Source of the DNA: Aristolochia californica
Taxonomy: Eukaryota > Streptophyta > Magnoliopsida > Piperales > Aristolochiaceae
Length of the DNA stretch: 64,000 nt
Assembly (NCBI GenBank): GCA_029961685.1
Contig: JARWKL010000007.1
Location: forward strand, 27,909,013-27,973,012
Direction of reading: 5' to 3'
Shown: piece after piece, positions 35,174-49,301 of the stretch
How positions within the stretch are numbered: position 1 is the stretch's first letter
How the letters are laid out: each line of letters starts with the position of its first letter
Notes under the pieces: model-generated
Told to the model about the DNA's origin: nothing
Databases searched by the model: none
What the model saw: the letters and a program-made list of their open reading frames with translations, nothing else
Program-made: the position numbers and the translations under genes

Positions 35174-37168
35174 GGAATTTCCAAAAATTAGATAACAAAA
35201 CTTTTGTGTTCATTTGTGTTGTGTGAATAAATTTTCTTTTTTTATATTTGTTATTGTTTAAATTTTTTCCATACATCAACTATAAAATTTTCATTTTGTT
35301 GTAAGCTTTTTGCCTTGTTTGTTTTCGGGATGAAGGGAGAGCGAAAAGTCAAAGTTTTGATTTAAGAAAAATGTGTACATCTAAAATGGAAAAGCACAAT
35401 GCACAATTGTAGGGAGAGATAATTCCAAAGAGTGTCTGTAGGTTTTAGGGATCATAAGATCTATTTAGTTTTTATATCTCAAGTTTTACAATAGTCGGGA
35501 AAAATTGGTGGCAGAGGATTTTTAACAGAGTGTTTAATTGCAATCCATAAGTCATTTCATTCAAAAATATAGCCCGTTACGCATGATAAATCACTTTACA
35601 ATTATCTATGATTGTTAGATCAAATTTTTGAAAATGGGCAAAATAATGACTTGTTAGACTCGGGTAAATATCCCACCACAGGTTCACTTGAGAATTTAAT
35701 GAGCGTTTGTTATTCTCTTTAAAAGCTTTGGATCCATAGGTCATTCATATCCATTTTTAAAACATGTGTAGAAAAAATCTCCTTCGTGTAAAATTCCAAG
35801 CTTAATAGGATTGGACTAATGGAATTTCCCAAACTTGGATAACAAAACTTTTGTGTTCATTTGTGGTGTGTGAATAGATATTTTTTATTTACATTAGTTA
35901 TTATTTTAAATATTTTCCACTCATCAACTATAAAATTTTTATTTTGTTGAATTCTTTTTTCCCTTTTTTTTTTACGGGATGTAGGTGGAGCGAAAACTCA
36001 AAGTTCTGATTTAAGAAAAAAGTGTACATCTAAAATGGAAATGCACAATGTACAAATGTAGAAAGAGATATTTCCAAAGAGTGTCTGTATGTTTTAGGGA
36101 CCGTATGCACTTTTTCGTTTTATATCTAAGGTTTTGCAATCGTTGGGAAACGGAGGAGGCGGGCGATTTTTAACTGAGTGTTGACTTCAAATCCATAAGT
36201 CATTTCATAAAAAAATATAGCCCGTTACGCTTGACAAATCACTTTGAAATCACCTATGATTGTTCGCTCAACTTTTTGAATATGGGCAAAATAATTGCTT
36301 GTTTGACTCGAGCAAATATCCCACCGCACGTTCACTTGAGAATTTAATGAACGTTTGTTATTCTCTTTAAAAGCATTGGATCCATAGGTCATTTGAATCT
36401 TTAACATGTTTCTGGCTTGCATATCCATTTTTAAAACATGTGTAGAAAAAATCTCCTTCATGTAAAATTCCAAGATATTTGTTTTGGACTAGCGGAATTT
36501 CCCAAACTTGGATAACAAAACTTTTGTGTTCATTTGTGGTGTGTGAATAAATTTTCTTCATTTACTTTTTTTATTGTTTTAAAATTTTTCCGTACATCAA
36601 CTATGAAATTTTCATTTTCCTGTGATCTATTTGCCTTCTTTGTTTACGGGATGAAGGGAGAGCGAAAATCTCGAAGTTTTGATTTAAGAAAAATGTGTAC
36701 ATCTAAAATGGAAATGCACAATGCACATATGTAGAGAGAGATAATTCCAAAGAGTGTCTGTAATTTTTAGGAATTGTAAGCACCTTTTCGTTTTTATATC
36801 TCAGGTTTTGCAATCATCGGGAAAAATGGGTTGCGGAGGATTTTTAACTGAGTGTTAAATTGCAATCCATAAGTCATTTAATACAAAAATATAGCCCGTT
36901 ACGCATGATAAATCACATTACAATCATCTATGATTAATTATGTCAGCTTTTTGCAAATGGGCAAAATAATGGCATGTTTGACTCGGGTAAATATCCCACC
37001 GCAAGTTCACTTGGTAATTTAATGAGCGTTTGTTATTCTCTTTAAAAGCTTTACATCCATAGCTCATTTACATCTTTAACATGTTTCAAACATGCATATC
37101 CATTTTTAAAACATTTGTGGATGAAATCTCTTTCTTGCAAAATTCCAAGCTATTATGGTAAAACAAGT
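35174..37168 (+). repeat. A-B-C higher-order repeat, first copy of a recent whole-HOR duplication
   Basis: A 35,174-35,820, B 35,821-36,493, C 36,494-37,168. The A is 647 bp because 26 bp are missing at about 35,745: GGTCATT is joined to CATATCC and the TTTCAAGCATG segment is gone. Shared with the next unit: GATCATAAGATCT, ACAATAGTCG, CACAGGTTCAC, CCTTCGTGTAAAA, GGGACCGTATG and TTTGAAATCACC. Confidence 0.9.
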
Positions 37169-38514
37169 GGAATTTCCAAAAATTAGATAACAAAACTTTT
37201 ATGTTCATTTGTGTTGTGTGAATAAATTTTCTTTATTTATATTTGTTATTGTTTAAATTTTTTCCATACATCAACTATAAAATTTTCATTTTGTTGTAAG
37301 CTTTTTGCCTTGTTTGTTTTCGGGATAAAGGGAGAGCGAAAAGTCAAAGTTTTGATTTAAGAAAAATGTGTACATCTAAAATGGAAAAGCACAATGCAAA
37401 ATTGTAGGGAGAGATAATTCCAAAGAGTGTCTATAAGTTTTAGGGATCATAAGATCTTTTTAGTTTTTATATCTCAGGTTTTACAATAGTCGAAAAAAAT
37501 TGGTGGCAGAGGATTTTTAACAGAGTGTTGAATTGCAATCCATAAGTCATTTCATTCAAAAATATAGCTCGTTACGCATGATAAATCACTTTACAATTAT
37601 CTATGATTGTTAGATCAAATTTTTGAAAATGGGCAAAATAATGACTTGTTAGACTCGGGTAAATATCCCACCACAGGTTCACTTGAGAATTTAATGAGCG
37701 TTTATTATTCTCTTTAAAAGCTTTGGATCCATAGGTCATTTGAATCTTTAACATCTTTCAAGCATGCATATCCATTTTTAAAACATGTGTAGAAAAAATC
37801 TCCTTCGTGTAAAATTCCAAGCTTAATAGGATTGGACTAATGGAATTTCCCAAACTTGGATAACAAAACTTTTGTGTTCATTTGTGGTGTGTGAATAGAT
37901 ATTTTTTATTTACATTAGTTATTATTTTAAATATTTTCCACTCATCAACAATAAAATTTTTATTTTGTTGTGATCTTTTTTGCCTTTTTTGTTTACGGGA
38001 TGAAGGGGGAGCGAAAACTCAAAGTCCTGATTTAAGAAAAAAGTGTACATCTAAAATGGAAATGCACAATGTACAAATGTAGAGAGAGATATTTCCAAAG
38101 AGTGTCTGTATGTTTTAGGGACCGTATGCACTTTTTCATTTTATATCTAAGGTTTTGCAATCGTCGAGAAATGGAGGAGGCGGGCGATTTTTAACTGAGT
38201 GTTGGCTTCAAATCCATAAGTCATTTCATAAAAATATATAGCCCGTTACGCATGACAAATCACTTTGAAATCACCTATGATTGTTAGCTCAACTTTTTGA
38301 ATATGGGCAAAATAATTGCTTGTTTGACTCGGGCAAATATCCCACCGCACGTTCACTTGAGAATTTAATGAACGTTTGTTATTCTCTTTAAAAGCTTTGG
38401 ATCCATAGGTCATTTGAATCTTTAACATGTTTCTGGCATGCATATCCATTTTTAAAACATGTGTAGAAAAAATCTCCTTCATGTAAAATTCCAAGATATT
38501 TGTTTTGGACTAGT
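37169..38514 (+). repeat. A and B monomers, second copy of the duplicated HOR
   Basis: A 37,169-37,841 and B 37,842-38,514 repeat the monomers at 35,174 and 35,821 at offsets of 1,995 and 2,021 bp, the difference being the 26-bp deletion in the first A. The rare variants listed for the previous unit are present, so this A represents the undeleted form. Confidence 0.9.
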
Positions 38515-39190
38515 GGAATTTCCCAAACTTGGATAACAAAACTTTTGTGTTCATTTGTGGTGTGTGAATAAATTTTCTTCATTTACTTTTTTTATTGTTT
38601 TAAAATTTTTCCGCACATCAACTATGAAATTTTCATTTTCCTATGATCTATTTGCCTTTTTTGTTTACGGGATGAAGGGAGAGCGAAAAACTCGAAGTTT
38701 TGATTTAAGAAAAATGTGTACATCTAAAATGGAAATGCACAATGCACATATGTAGAGAGAGATAATTCCAAAGAGTGTCTATAATTTTTCGGGATTGTAA
38801 GCACCTTTTCGTTTTTATATCTCAGGTTTTGCAATCGTTGAGAAAAATGGGTTGCAGAGGATTTTTAACTGAGTGTTAAATTGCAATCCATAAGTCATTT
38901 CATACAAAAATATAGCCTGTTACGCATCATAAATCACATTACAATCATCTATGATTAATTATGTCAGCTTTTTGCAAATGGGCAAAATAATGGCATGTTT
39001 GACTCGGGTAAATATCCCACCGCAAGTTCACTTGAGAATTTAATGAACGTTTGTTATTCTTTTTAAAAGCTTTGCATCCATAGCTCATTTGCATCTTTAC
39101 TATGTTTCAAACATGCATATCCATTTTTAAAACATGTGTAGAAAAAATCTCCTTCGTGTAAAATTACAAGCTTAATAGGGTTGGACTAAT
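38515..39190 (+). repeat. C monomer with an A-type tail
   Basis: C through TTTCAAACATGCATATCC. The tail from about 39,130 is A (GTGTAGAAAAAATCTCC, CCTTCGTGTAAAA, AAGCTTAATAGGGTTGGACTAAT). The CCTTCGTG variant points to an A of the 35,174/37,169 type as donor. The A position is skipped and a B follows. Confidence 0.87.
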
Positions 39191-39864
39191 GGAATTTTCC
39201 AAACTTGGATAACAAAACTTTTGTGTTCATTTTTGGTGTGTGAATAGATATTTTTTATTTACATTAGTTATTATTTAAAATATTTTCCACACATCAACTA
39301 TAAAATTTTTATTTTGTCGTGATCTTTTTTGCCTTTTTTTTTACGGGACGAAGGGGGAGCGAAAACTCAAAGTTATGATTTAAGAAAAAAGTGTACATCT
39401 AAAATGGAAATGCATAATGTACAAATGTAGAGAGAGATATTTCCAGAGAGTGTCTGTATGTTTTAGGGATCGTATGCACTTGTTTCGTTTTTATATCTAA
39501 GGTTTTGCAATCGTCGGGAAATGGGTGAGGCGCCCGATTTTTAACTAAGTGTTGACTTCAAATCCATAAGTCATTTCATACAAAAATATAGCCCGTTACA
39601 CATGATAAATAACTTTACAATCATCTATGATTGTTAGATCAAATGTTTGAAAAAGGGCAAAATAATGTCTTGTTAGACTCTGGTAAATATCCCACCGCAC
39701 GTTCACTTGAGAATTTAATGAGCGTTTGTTATTCTCTTTAAAATCTTTGGATCCATAGGTCATTTGAATCTTTAACATGTTTCTGGCATGCATATCCATT
39801 TTTAAAACATGTGTAGAAAAAATCTCCTTCATGTAAAATTCCAAGATATTAGTTTTGGACTAGT
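39191..39864 (+). repeat. Mosaic B/A/B monomer
   Basis: B at both ends. An A patch spans about 39,575-39,695: CATTTCATACAAAAATATAG, CATGATAAATAAC, GTTAGATCAAATG, CTTGTTAGACTCTGG. Flanking markers are TGACTTCAAATCC on the left and TTTCTGGCATGC on the right. Confidence 0.86.
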
Positions 39865-40538
39865 GGAATTTCCCAAACTTGGATAAAAAACTTTTGTGTT
39901 CATTTGTGGTGTGTTAATAAATTTTCTTCATTTACTTTTTTTATTGTTTCAAACTTTTTCCGCACATCAACTATGAAATTTTCATTTTGCTGTGATCTAT
40001 TTGCCTTTTTAGTTTACGGGATGAAGGGAGAGCGAAAAACTCGAAGTTTTAATTTAAGAAAAATGTGTACATCTAAAACGGAAATGCACAATGCACATAT
40101 GTGGAGAGAGATAATTCCAAAGAGTGTCTGTAATTTTTAATGATTGTAAGCACCTTTTCGTTTTTATATCTCAGGTTTTGCAATCGTCGGGAAAAATGGG
40201 TTGGGGAGGATTTTTAACTGAGTGCTGAATTGCAATCCATAAGTCATTTCATACAAAAATATAGTCTGTTACGCATGATAAATCACATTACAATCATATA
40301 TGATTTATTATGTCAGCTTTTTGCAAATGGGCAAAATGATGGCATGTTTGACTCGGGTAAATATCCCACCGCAAGTTCACTTGAGAATTTAATGAGCGTT
40401 TGTTATTCTCTTTAAAAGCTTTGCATCCATAGCTCATTTGTATCTTTAACATGTTTCAAACATGCATATCCATTTTTAAAACATGTGTGGATGAAATCTC
40501 TTTCTTGCAAAATTCCAAGCTATTAGGGTTAAACTAGT
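39865..40538 (+). repeat. Satellite monomer, type C
   Basis: Full-length ordinary C with GTGTTAATAAATTTTC, AGTGCTGAATTGC and TGATTTATTATGTCAGC as private variants. Confidence 0.9.
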
Positions 40539-42559
40539 GGAATTTCCAAAAATTGCATAAAAAAACTTTTGTGTTCATTTGTGTTGGGTGAATAAATTTT
40601 CTTTTTTTATATTTGTTATTGTTTTAAATTTTTTCGATACATCAACTATAAAATTTTCATTTTGTTGTAAGCTTTTTGCCTTGTTTGTTTTCAGGATGAA
40701 GGGAGAGCGGAAAGTCAAAGTTTTGATTTAAGAAAAGTGTGTACATCTAAAATGGAAAAGCACAATGCACAATTGTAGGGAGAGATAATTCCAAAGAGTG
40801 TCTGTAATTTATAGGGATTGTAAGCTCTTTTCAGTTTTTATATCTCAGGTTTTGCAATCGTCGAGGAAAATTGGTGGCAGAGGATTTTTAACTGAGTGTT
40901 GAATTGCAATCCATAAGTCATTTCATACAAAATATAGCCCGTTAGCCATGATAAATCACTTTACAATCATTTATGATTGTTAGATCAAATTTTTGAAAAT
41001 GGGCAAAATAATGACTTCTTAGACTCGGGTAAATATCCCACAGCACGTTCACTTGAGAATTTAATGAGCGTTTGTTATTCTCTTTAAAAGCTTTGGATCC
41101 ATAGGTCATTTGAATCTTTAACAAGTTTCAAGCATGCAAATCCATTTTTAAAACATGTGTAGAAAAAATCTCCTTCATGTAAAATTCCAAGCTTAATAGG
41201 GTTGGACTAATAGAATTTGCCAAACTTGGATTACAAAACTTTTGTGTTCATTTTTGGTGTGTGAATAGATATTTTTTATTTAATTTAGTTATTATTTTAA
41301 ATATTTTCCACACATAACCTATAAAATTTTTATTATGTTGTGACGTTTTTTGCCTTTTTTGTTTACGGGATGAAGGGGGAGCGAAAACTCAAAGTTCTGA
41401 TTTAAGAAAAAAGTGTACGTCTAAAATGGAAATGCACAATGCACAAATGAATAGAGAGATATTTCCAAAGAGTGTCTGTATGTTTTAGGGATCGTATGCA
41501 CTTTTTTCATTTTTATATCTAAGGTTTTGCAATCGTCGGGAAATGGGGGAGGCGGGCGATTTTTAACTGAGTGTTGACTACTAATCCATAAGTCATTTCT
41601 TACAAAAATATACCCCGTTAGGCATGACAAATCACTTTACAATCATCTATGATTGTTAGCTCAACGTTTTGAAAATGGGCAAAATAATGGCTTTTTGACT
41701 CGGGCAAATATCCCACCGCACGTTCACTTGAGAATTTAATGAGCGTTTGTTATTCTCTTTAAAAGGTTTGGATCCATAGGTCATTTGAATCTTTAACATG
41801 TTTCTTGCATGCATATCCATTTTTAAAACATGTGTCGAAAAAATCTCCTTCATGTAAAATTCAAAGATATTAGTTTTGGACTAGTGGAATTTCCCAAACT
41901 TGGATAAAAAAAATTTTGTGTTCAATTGTGGTGTGCGAATAAATTTTCTTCATTTAATTTTTTTATTGTTTTAAACTTTTTTCGTACATCAACTATGAAA
42001 TTTTCATTTTGCTGTGACTATTTGCCTTTTTTGTTTACGGGATGAAGAGAGTGCGAAAAACTCGAAGTTTTGATTAAAGAAAAATGTGTACATCTAAAAT
42101 GGAAATGCTCAATGCACATATGTAGATAGAGATAATTCCAAAGAGTGTCTGTAATTTTTAGGGATTGTAAGCACCTTTTGGTTTTTATATCTCAGGTTTT
42201 ACAATCGTCAGGAAAAATAGGTTGCGGAGGATTTTTAACTGAGTGTTGAATTGCAATCTATAAATCATTTCATATAAAAATATAGCCTGTTAGGCAGGAT
42301 AAATCACATTACAATCATCTATGATTAATTGTGTCAGCTTTTTGCAAATGGGCAAAATAATGGCAGGTTTGACTCGGGTAAATATCCCACCGCAAGTTCA
42401 CATGAGAATTTAATGAGTGTTTGTTATTCTCTTTAAAAGCTTTGCATCCATAGCTCATTTGTATCTTTACTATGTTTCAAACATACATATCCATTTTTAA
42501 AACATGTGTGGATGAAATCTCTTTCTTGCAAAATTCCAAGCTATTAGGGTTAAACTAGT
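40539..42559 (+). repeat. A-B-C higher-order repeat
   Basis: A 40,539-41,211, B 41,212-41,885, C 41,886-42,559; a regular unit of 2,021 bp. The C starts with GGATAAAAAAAATTTTG, a variant also seen in the C copies at 43,911 and 47,956. Confidence 0.92.
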
Positions 42560-44584
42560 GGAATTTCCCAAAATTGGATAACAAAACTTTTGTGTTCATT
42601 TGTGTTGGGTGAATAAATTTTCTTTATTTATATTTGTTATTGTTTTAAATTTTTTCCATACATCAATTATAAAATTTTCATTTTGTTGTAAGCTTTTTGC
42701 CTTGTTTGTTTTCGAGATGAAGAGAGAGCGGAAAGTAAAAATTTTGATTTAAGAAAAGAGTGTACATCTAAAATGGAAAAGCACAATGCACAATTGTAGG
42801 GAGTGATAAATCCAAAGAGTGTGTGTAATTTTTAGGGATTGTAAGCCTTTTTTAGTTTTTATATCTTAGGGTTTGCAATCGTCTGGAAAAATTGGTGGCA
42901 GAGGATTTTTAACTGAGTGTTGAATTGCAATCCATAAATCATTTCATACAAAAATGTAACCCGTTACGCATGATAAATCACTTTACAATCATCTCTGATT
43001 GTTAGATCAAATTTTTGAAAATGGGCAAAATAATGACTTGTTAGACTCGGATAAATATCCCACCACACGTTCACTTGAGAATTTAATGAGCGTTTGTTAT
43101 TCTCTTTAAAAGCTTTGGATCCATAGGTCATTTGAATCTTTAACATGTTTCAAGCATGCATATCCATTTTTAAAACATGTGTAGAAAAAATCTCCTTCGT
43201 GTAAAATTCCAAGCTTAATAGGGTTGGACTAATGGAATTTCCCAAACTTGGATAACAAAACTTTTGTGTTCATTTGTGGTGTGTGAATAGATATTTTTTA
43301 TTTACATTAGTTATTATTTTAAATATTTTCCACACATCAACTATCAAAATTTTTTTTTTTGTTGTGATCTTTTTTGCCTTTTTTGTTTACGGGATGAAGG
43401 GGGAGCGAAAACTGATAGTTCTAATTTAAGAAAAAAGTGTACATCTAAAATGGGGATGCACAATGAACAAATGTAGAGAGAGATATTTCCAAAGAGTGTC
43501 TGTATGTTTTAGGGATCGTATTGAATTTTTTCGTTTTTATATCTAAGGTTTTGCAATCGTCGGGAAACGGTGGAGGCGGGCGATTTTTAACTGAGTGTTG
43601 ACTTCAAATCAATAAGTCATTTCTTACAAAAATATAGCCCGTTACGCATCACAAATCATTTTACAATGATCTATGATTGTTAGCTCAACGTTTTGAATAT
43701 GGGCAAAATAATGGCTTGTTTGACTCGGGCAAATATCCCACTGCTCCTTCAGTTGACAATTTAATGAGCGTTTGTTATTCTCTTTAAAAGCTTTGGATCC
43801 ATAGGTCATTTGAATCTTTAACATGTTTCTTGCATGCATATCCATTTTTAAAACATGTGTAGAAAAAATCTCCTTCATGTAAAATTCAAAGATATTAGTT
43901 TTGGATTAGTGGAATTTCCCAAACTTGGATAAAAAAAATTTTGTGTACATTTGTGGCGTGTGAATAAATTTTCTTTATTTACTTTTTTATTGTTTTAAAC
44001 TTCTTCCGTACATCAACTATGAAATTTTCATTTTGGTGTGATCTATTTGCCTTTTTTGATTATGGGATGAAGGGAGATCGAAAAACTACAAGTTTTGATT
44101 TAAGAAAAATGTGTACATCTAAAACGGAAATGCACAATGCACATATGTAGAGAGAGATAATTCCAAAGAGTGTCTGTAATTTTTAGGGATTGTAAGCACC
44201 TTTTTGTTTTTATATCTCAGGTTTTGCAATCGTCGGGAAAAATGGGTTGCGGAGGATTTTTAACTGAGTGTTGAATTGGAATCCAAACGTCATTTCATAC
44301 AAAAATCTAGCACGTTACGCATGATAAATGACAATACAATCATCTATGATTAATTATGTCAGCATCTTGCAAATGGGCAAAAGAATGGCATGTTTGACTC
44401 AGGTAAATATCCCACCGCAAGTTCACTTGAGAATTTAATGAGCATTTGTTATTCTCTTTAAAAGGTTTTCATCCATGTCTCATTTGCATCTTTAACATGT
44501 TTCAAACATGCATATCCATTTTTAAAACATGGGTGGATAAAGTCTCTTTCTTGCAAAATTCCAAGCTATTAGGGTTAAACTAGT
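42560..44584 (+). repeat. A-B-C higher-order repeat (copy 1 of a two-HOR-offset duplication)
   Basis: A 42,560-43,233, B 43,234-43,910, C 43,911-44,584. Markers shared with the unit 4,045 bp downstream are CAACTATCAAA, GAAACGGTGGAGG, CGCATCACAAATC, CACTGCTCCTTCA (B) and TTTTGGTGTGATC, AAAACTACAAG, AAAATCTAGC, GGCAAAAGAATGGC, GTGGATAAAGTC (C). Confidence 0.92.
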
Positions 44585-46604
44585 GGAATTTCCCAAAATT
44601 GGATTACAAAACTTTTGTGTTCATTTGTGTTGGGTGAATAAATTTTCTTTATTTATATTTGTTATTGTATTAATTTTTTTCCATACATCAACTATAAAAT
44701 TTTCATTTTGTTGTAAGTTTTTTGCCTTGTTTGTTTTCGGGATGAAGGGAGAGCGAAAATCAAAGTTTTAATTTAAGAAAAAAGTGTACATCTAAAATGG
44801 AAAAGCACAATGCACAATTGTAGGGAGAGATAATTCCAAAGAGTGTCTGTAATTTTTAGGGATTGGAAGCTCTTTTTAGTTTTTATATCTCAGGTTTTGC
44901 AATCGTCGAGAAAAATTGGTGGTAGAGGATTTTTAACTGAGTGTTGAATTGCAATCCATAAGTCATTTCATATAAAAATATAGCCCGGTACGCCTGATAA
45001 ATCACTTTACAATCATCTATGATTGTTCTATCAAATTTTTTAAAATGAGCAAAATAATGACTTGTTAGACTCGGGTAAATATACCACCGCACGTTCACTT
45101 GAGAATTTAATGAGCGTTTGTTATTGTCTTTAAAAACTTTGGATCCATAGGTCATTTGAATCTTTAACATGTTTCAAACATGTATATCCATTTTTAAAAC
45201 ATGTGTAGAAAAAACCCCCTTCCTATAAAATTCCAAGCTTAATAGGGTTGGACTAATGGAATTTCCCAAACATGGATAACAAAACTTTTGTGTTCATTTA
45301 TGGTGTGTGAATAGATATTTTTTATTTACATTAGTTATTGTTTTAAATATTTTCCTCACATCAACTATAAAATTATTATTTTGTTGTGATCTTTTTTGCC
45401 TTTTTTGTTTACGGGATGAAGGGGGAGCGAAAACTCAAAGTTCTGATTTAAGAAAAAAGTGTACATCTAAAATGGAAATGCACAATGCACAAATGTAGAG
45501 AGAGATATCTCCAAAGAGTGTTTGTATGTTTTAGGGATCGTATGCACTTTTTTCATCTTTATATCTAAGGTTTTGCAATCGTCGAGAAACGGGGGAGGCG
45601 GGCGATTTTTAACTGAGTGTTGACTTCAAATCCATTAGTCATTTCTTAAAAAAATATAGCCCGTTACACATGACAAATCACTTTACAATCATCTATGATT
45701 GTTAGCCCAACGTTTTGAATATGGGCAAAATAGTGGCTGTTTGACTCGGGCAAATATCCCACCGCACATTCACTTGAGAATTTAATGAGCGTTTGTTATT
45801 CTCTTTAAAAGCTTCAGATCCATAGGTCATTTGAATCTTTAACATGTTTCTGGCATGCATATCCATTTTTAAAACATGTGTAGAAAAAATCTCCTTCATG
45901 TAAAATTCCAAGATATTATTTTTGGACTAGTGGAATTTCCCAAACTTGGATAACAAAACTTTTGTGTTCATTTGTGTTGTGTGAATAATTTTTCTTCATT
46001 TACTTTTTTTATTGTTTTAAACTTATTTCGTACATCAACTATGAAATTTTCACTTTGCTGTGATCTATTTGCCTTTTTTGTTTACGGGAAGAAGAGAGAG
46101 CGAAAAATTCAAAGTTTTGATTTAAGAAAAATGTGTACGTATAAAACGGAAATGCACAATGCACATATGTAGAGAGAGATAATTCCAAAGAGTGTCTGTA
46201 ATTTTTAGGGATGGTAAGCACTTTTTTTTTTATATCTCAGGTTTTGCAATCGTCGGGAAAAATGGGTTGCAGAGGATTTATAACTGAAAGTTGAATTGCA
46301 ATCCATAAGTCATTTCATACAAAAATATAGCCCGTTACGCATCAAAAATCACATTACAATCATCTATGATTAATTATGTCAGCTTTTTGCAAATGGGCAA
46401 AATAATTGTATGTTTGACTCGGGTAAATATCCCACCGCAAGTTCACTTGAGAATTTAATGAGCGTTTGTTATTCTCTTTAAACGCTTTGCATCCATAGCT
46501 CATTTGCATCTTTAACATGTTTCAAAAATCCATATCCATTTTTAAAACATGTGTGGATGAAATCTCTTTCTTGCAAAATTCCAAGCTATTCGGGTTAAAC
46601 TAGT
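44585..46604 (+). repeat. A-B-C higher-order repeat
   Basis: A 44,585-45,257, B 45,258-45,931, C 45,932-46,604. The A has TTGTTCTATCAAA and an AAACCCCCTTCC tail, and the B has AAATTATTATTTTG; all three recur about 4,045 bp later. The C is not part of that duplication. Confidence 0.92.
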
Positions 46605-48627
46605 GGAATTTCCCAAAATTGCATAACAAAACTTTTGTGTTCGTTTGTGTTGGGTGAATAAATTTTTTTTATTTATATTTGTTATTGTTTTAAATTTTTT
46701 CCATACATCAACTATAAAATTTTCATTTTGTTGTTCGCTTTTTGCGTTGTTTGTTTTCGGGATGAAGGGAGAGCGAAAAGTCAAAGTTTTGATTTAAGAA
46801 AAGAGTGTACATCTAAAAGGGAAAAGAAAAATGCACAATTGTAAGGAGAGATAATTCCAAAGAGTGTCTATAATTTTTAGGGATTGTAAGCTCTTTCTTG
46901 TTTTTAAATCTCAGGTTTTGCAATCGTCGGGTAAAATTGGTGGCAGAGGATTTTTAACTGAGTGTTGAATTGCAATCCATAAATCATTTCATACAAAAAT
47001 ATAACCCGTTACGCATGATAAATCACTTTACAATCATCTATGATTGTTAGATCAAATTTTTGAAAATGGGCAAAATAATGACTTATTAGACTCGGGTAAA
47101 TATCCCACCATACGTTCACTTGAGAATTTAATGAGTGTTTGTTATTCTCTTTAAAAGCTTTGGATCCATAGGTCATTTGAATCTTTAACATGTTTCAAGC
47201 ATGCATATCCATTTTTAAAACATGTGTAGAAAAAATCTCCTTCGTGTAAAATTCCAAGCTTAATAGGGTTGGACTAATGGAATTTCCCAAACTTGGATAA
47301 CAAAACTTTTGAGTTCATTTGTGGTGTGTGAATAGATATTTTTTATTTAAATTAGTTATTATTTTAAATATTTTCCACACATCAACTATCAAATTTTTTT
47401 ATTTTGTTGTGATCTTTTTTGCCTTTTTTGTTTACGGGATGAAGGAGGAGCGAAAACTGAAAGTTCTGATTTAAGAAAAAAGTGTACATCTAAAATGGAA
47501 ATGCACAATGCACAAATGTAGAGAGAGATATTTCCAAAGAGTGTCTGTATGTTTTAGGGATCGTATGCAAGTTTTTCGTTTTTATATCTAAGGTTTTGCA
47601 ATCGTCGGGAAACGGTGGAGGCGGGCGATTTTTAACTGAGTGTTGACTTGAAATCCATAAGTCATTTCTTACAAAAATATAGCCCGTTACGCATCACAAA
47701 TCACTTTACAATCATCTATGATTGTTAGCTCAACGTTTTGAATACGGGCAAAATAATGGCTTGTTTGACTCGGGCAAATATCCCACTGCTCCTTCACTTG
47801 AGAATTTATTGAGCGTTTGTTATTCTCTTTAAAAGATTTGGATCCATAGGTCATTTGAAACTTTAACATGTTTCTTGCATGCATATCCATTTTTAAAACA
47901 TTTGTAGAAAAAATCTCCTTCATGTATAATTCAAAGATATTAGTTTTGGACTAGTGGAATTTCCCAAACTTGGATAAAAAAAATTGTGTTCATTTGTGGT
48001 GTGTGAATAAATTTTCTTTATTTACTTTTTTATTGTTTTAAACTTCTTCCGTACATCAACTATGAAATTTTCATTTTGGTGTGATCTATTTGCCTTTTTT
48101 GATTACGGGATGAAGGGAGAGCGAAAAACTACAAGTTTTGATTTAAGAAAAATGTGTACATCTAAAGCGGAAATGCACAATGCACATATGTAGAGAGAGA
48201 TAATTCCAAAGAGTGTCTGTAATTTTTAGGGATTGTAAGCACCTTTTCGTTTTTATATCTCAGGTTTTGCAATCGTCGGGAAAAATGGGTTGCGGAGGAT
48301 TTTTAACTGAGTGTTTAATTGGAATCCATAAGTCATTTCATACAAAAATCTAGCCCGTTACGCATGATAAATGACATTACAATCATCTATGATTAATTAT
48401 GTCAGCTTCTTGCAAATGGGCAAAAGAATGGCATGTTTGACTCAGGTAGATATCCCACCGCAAGTTCACTTGAGAATTTAATGAGCGTTTGTTATTCTCT
48501 TTAAAAGGTTTTCATCCATATCTCATTTGCATCTTTAACATGTTTCAAACATGCATATCCATTTTTAAAACATGAGTGGATAAAGTCTCTTTCTTGCAAA
48601 ATTCCAAGCTATTAGGGTTAAACTGGT
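46605..48627 (+). repeat. A-B-C higher-order repeat (copy 2 of the two-HOR-offset duplication)
   Basis: A 46,605-47,278, B 47,279-47,955, C 47,956-48,627. The rare B and C markers listed at 42,560 are present (for example the CTGCTCCTTC at 47,786 against 43,741). Confidence 0.92.
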
Positions 48628-49301
48628 GGAATTTCCCAAAATGGGATAACAAAACTTTTGTGTTCATTTGTGTTGGGTGAATAAATTTGCTTTATTTATA
48701 TTTTTTATTGTTTTAAATTTTTTCCATACATCAACTATAAAATTTTCATTTTGTTGTAAGCTTTTTGCCTTGTTTGTTTTCGGGATGAAGGGAGAGCGAA
48801 AAGTCAAAGTTTTGACTTAAGAAAAGAGTGTACATCTAAAATGGAAAAGCACAATGCACAATTGTAGGGGGAGATAATTCCAAAGAGTGTCCGTAATTTT
48901 TAGGGATTGGAATCTCTTTTTAGTTTTTATATCTCATGTTTTGCAATCGTCGGGAAAAATTGGTGGTAGAGGATTTTTAACTGAGTGTTGAATTGCAATC
49001 CATAAGTCATTTCATACAAAAATATAGCCCGTTACACATGATAAATCACTTTACAATCATCTATGATTGTTCTATCAAATTTTTGAAAATGGGCAAAATA
49101 ATGACTTGTTAGACTCGGGTAAATATCCCACCGCACGTTCACTTGAGAATTTAATGAGCGTTTGTTATTCTCTTTAAAAACTTTGGATCCATAGGTCATT
49201 TGAATCTTTAACATGTTTCAAGCATTCATATCCATTTTTAAAACATGTGTAGAAAAAACCCCCTTCCTATAAAATTCCAAGCTTAATAGGGTTGGACTAA
49301 T
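48628..49301 (+). repeat. Satellite monomer, type A
   Basis: Full-length A with TTGTTCTATCAAA and AAACCCCCTTCCTATAAAA, matching the A at 44,585 (offsets of 4,043-4,044 bp). Confidence 0.92.

Noticed and set aside
43330..43365. T-run near 43,350 as a microsatellite or retroelement tail
   Set aside because: It is a slight expansion of the T-rich segment present at the same place in every B monomer.
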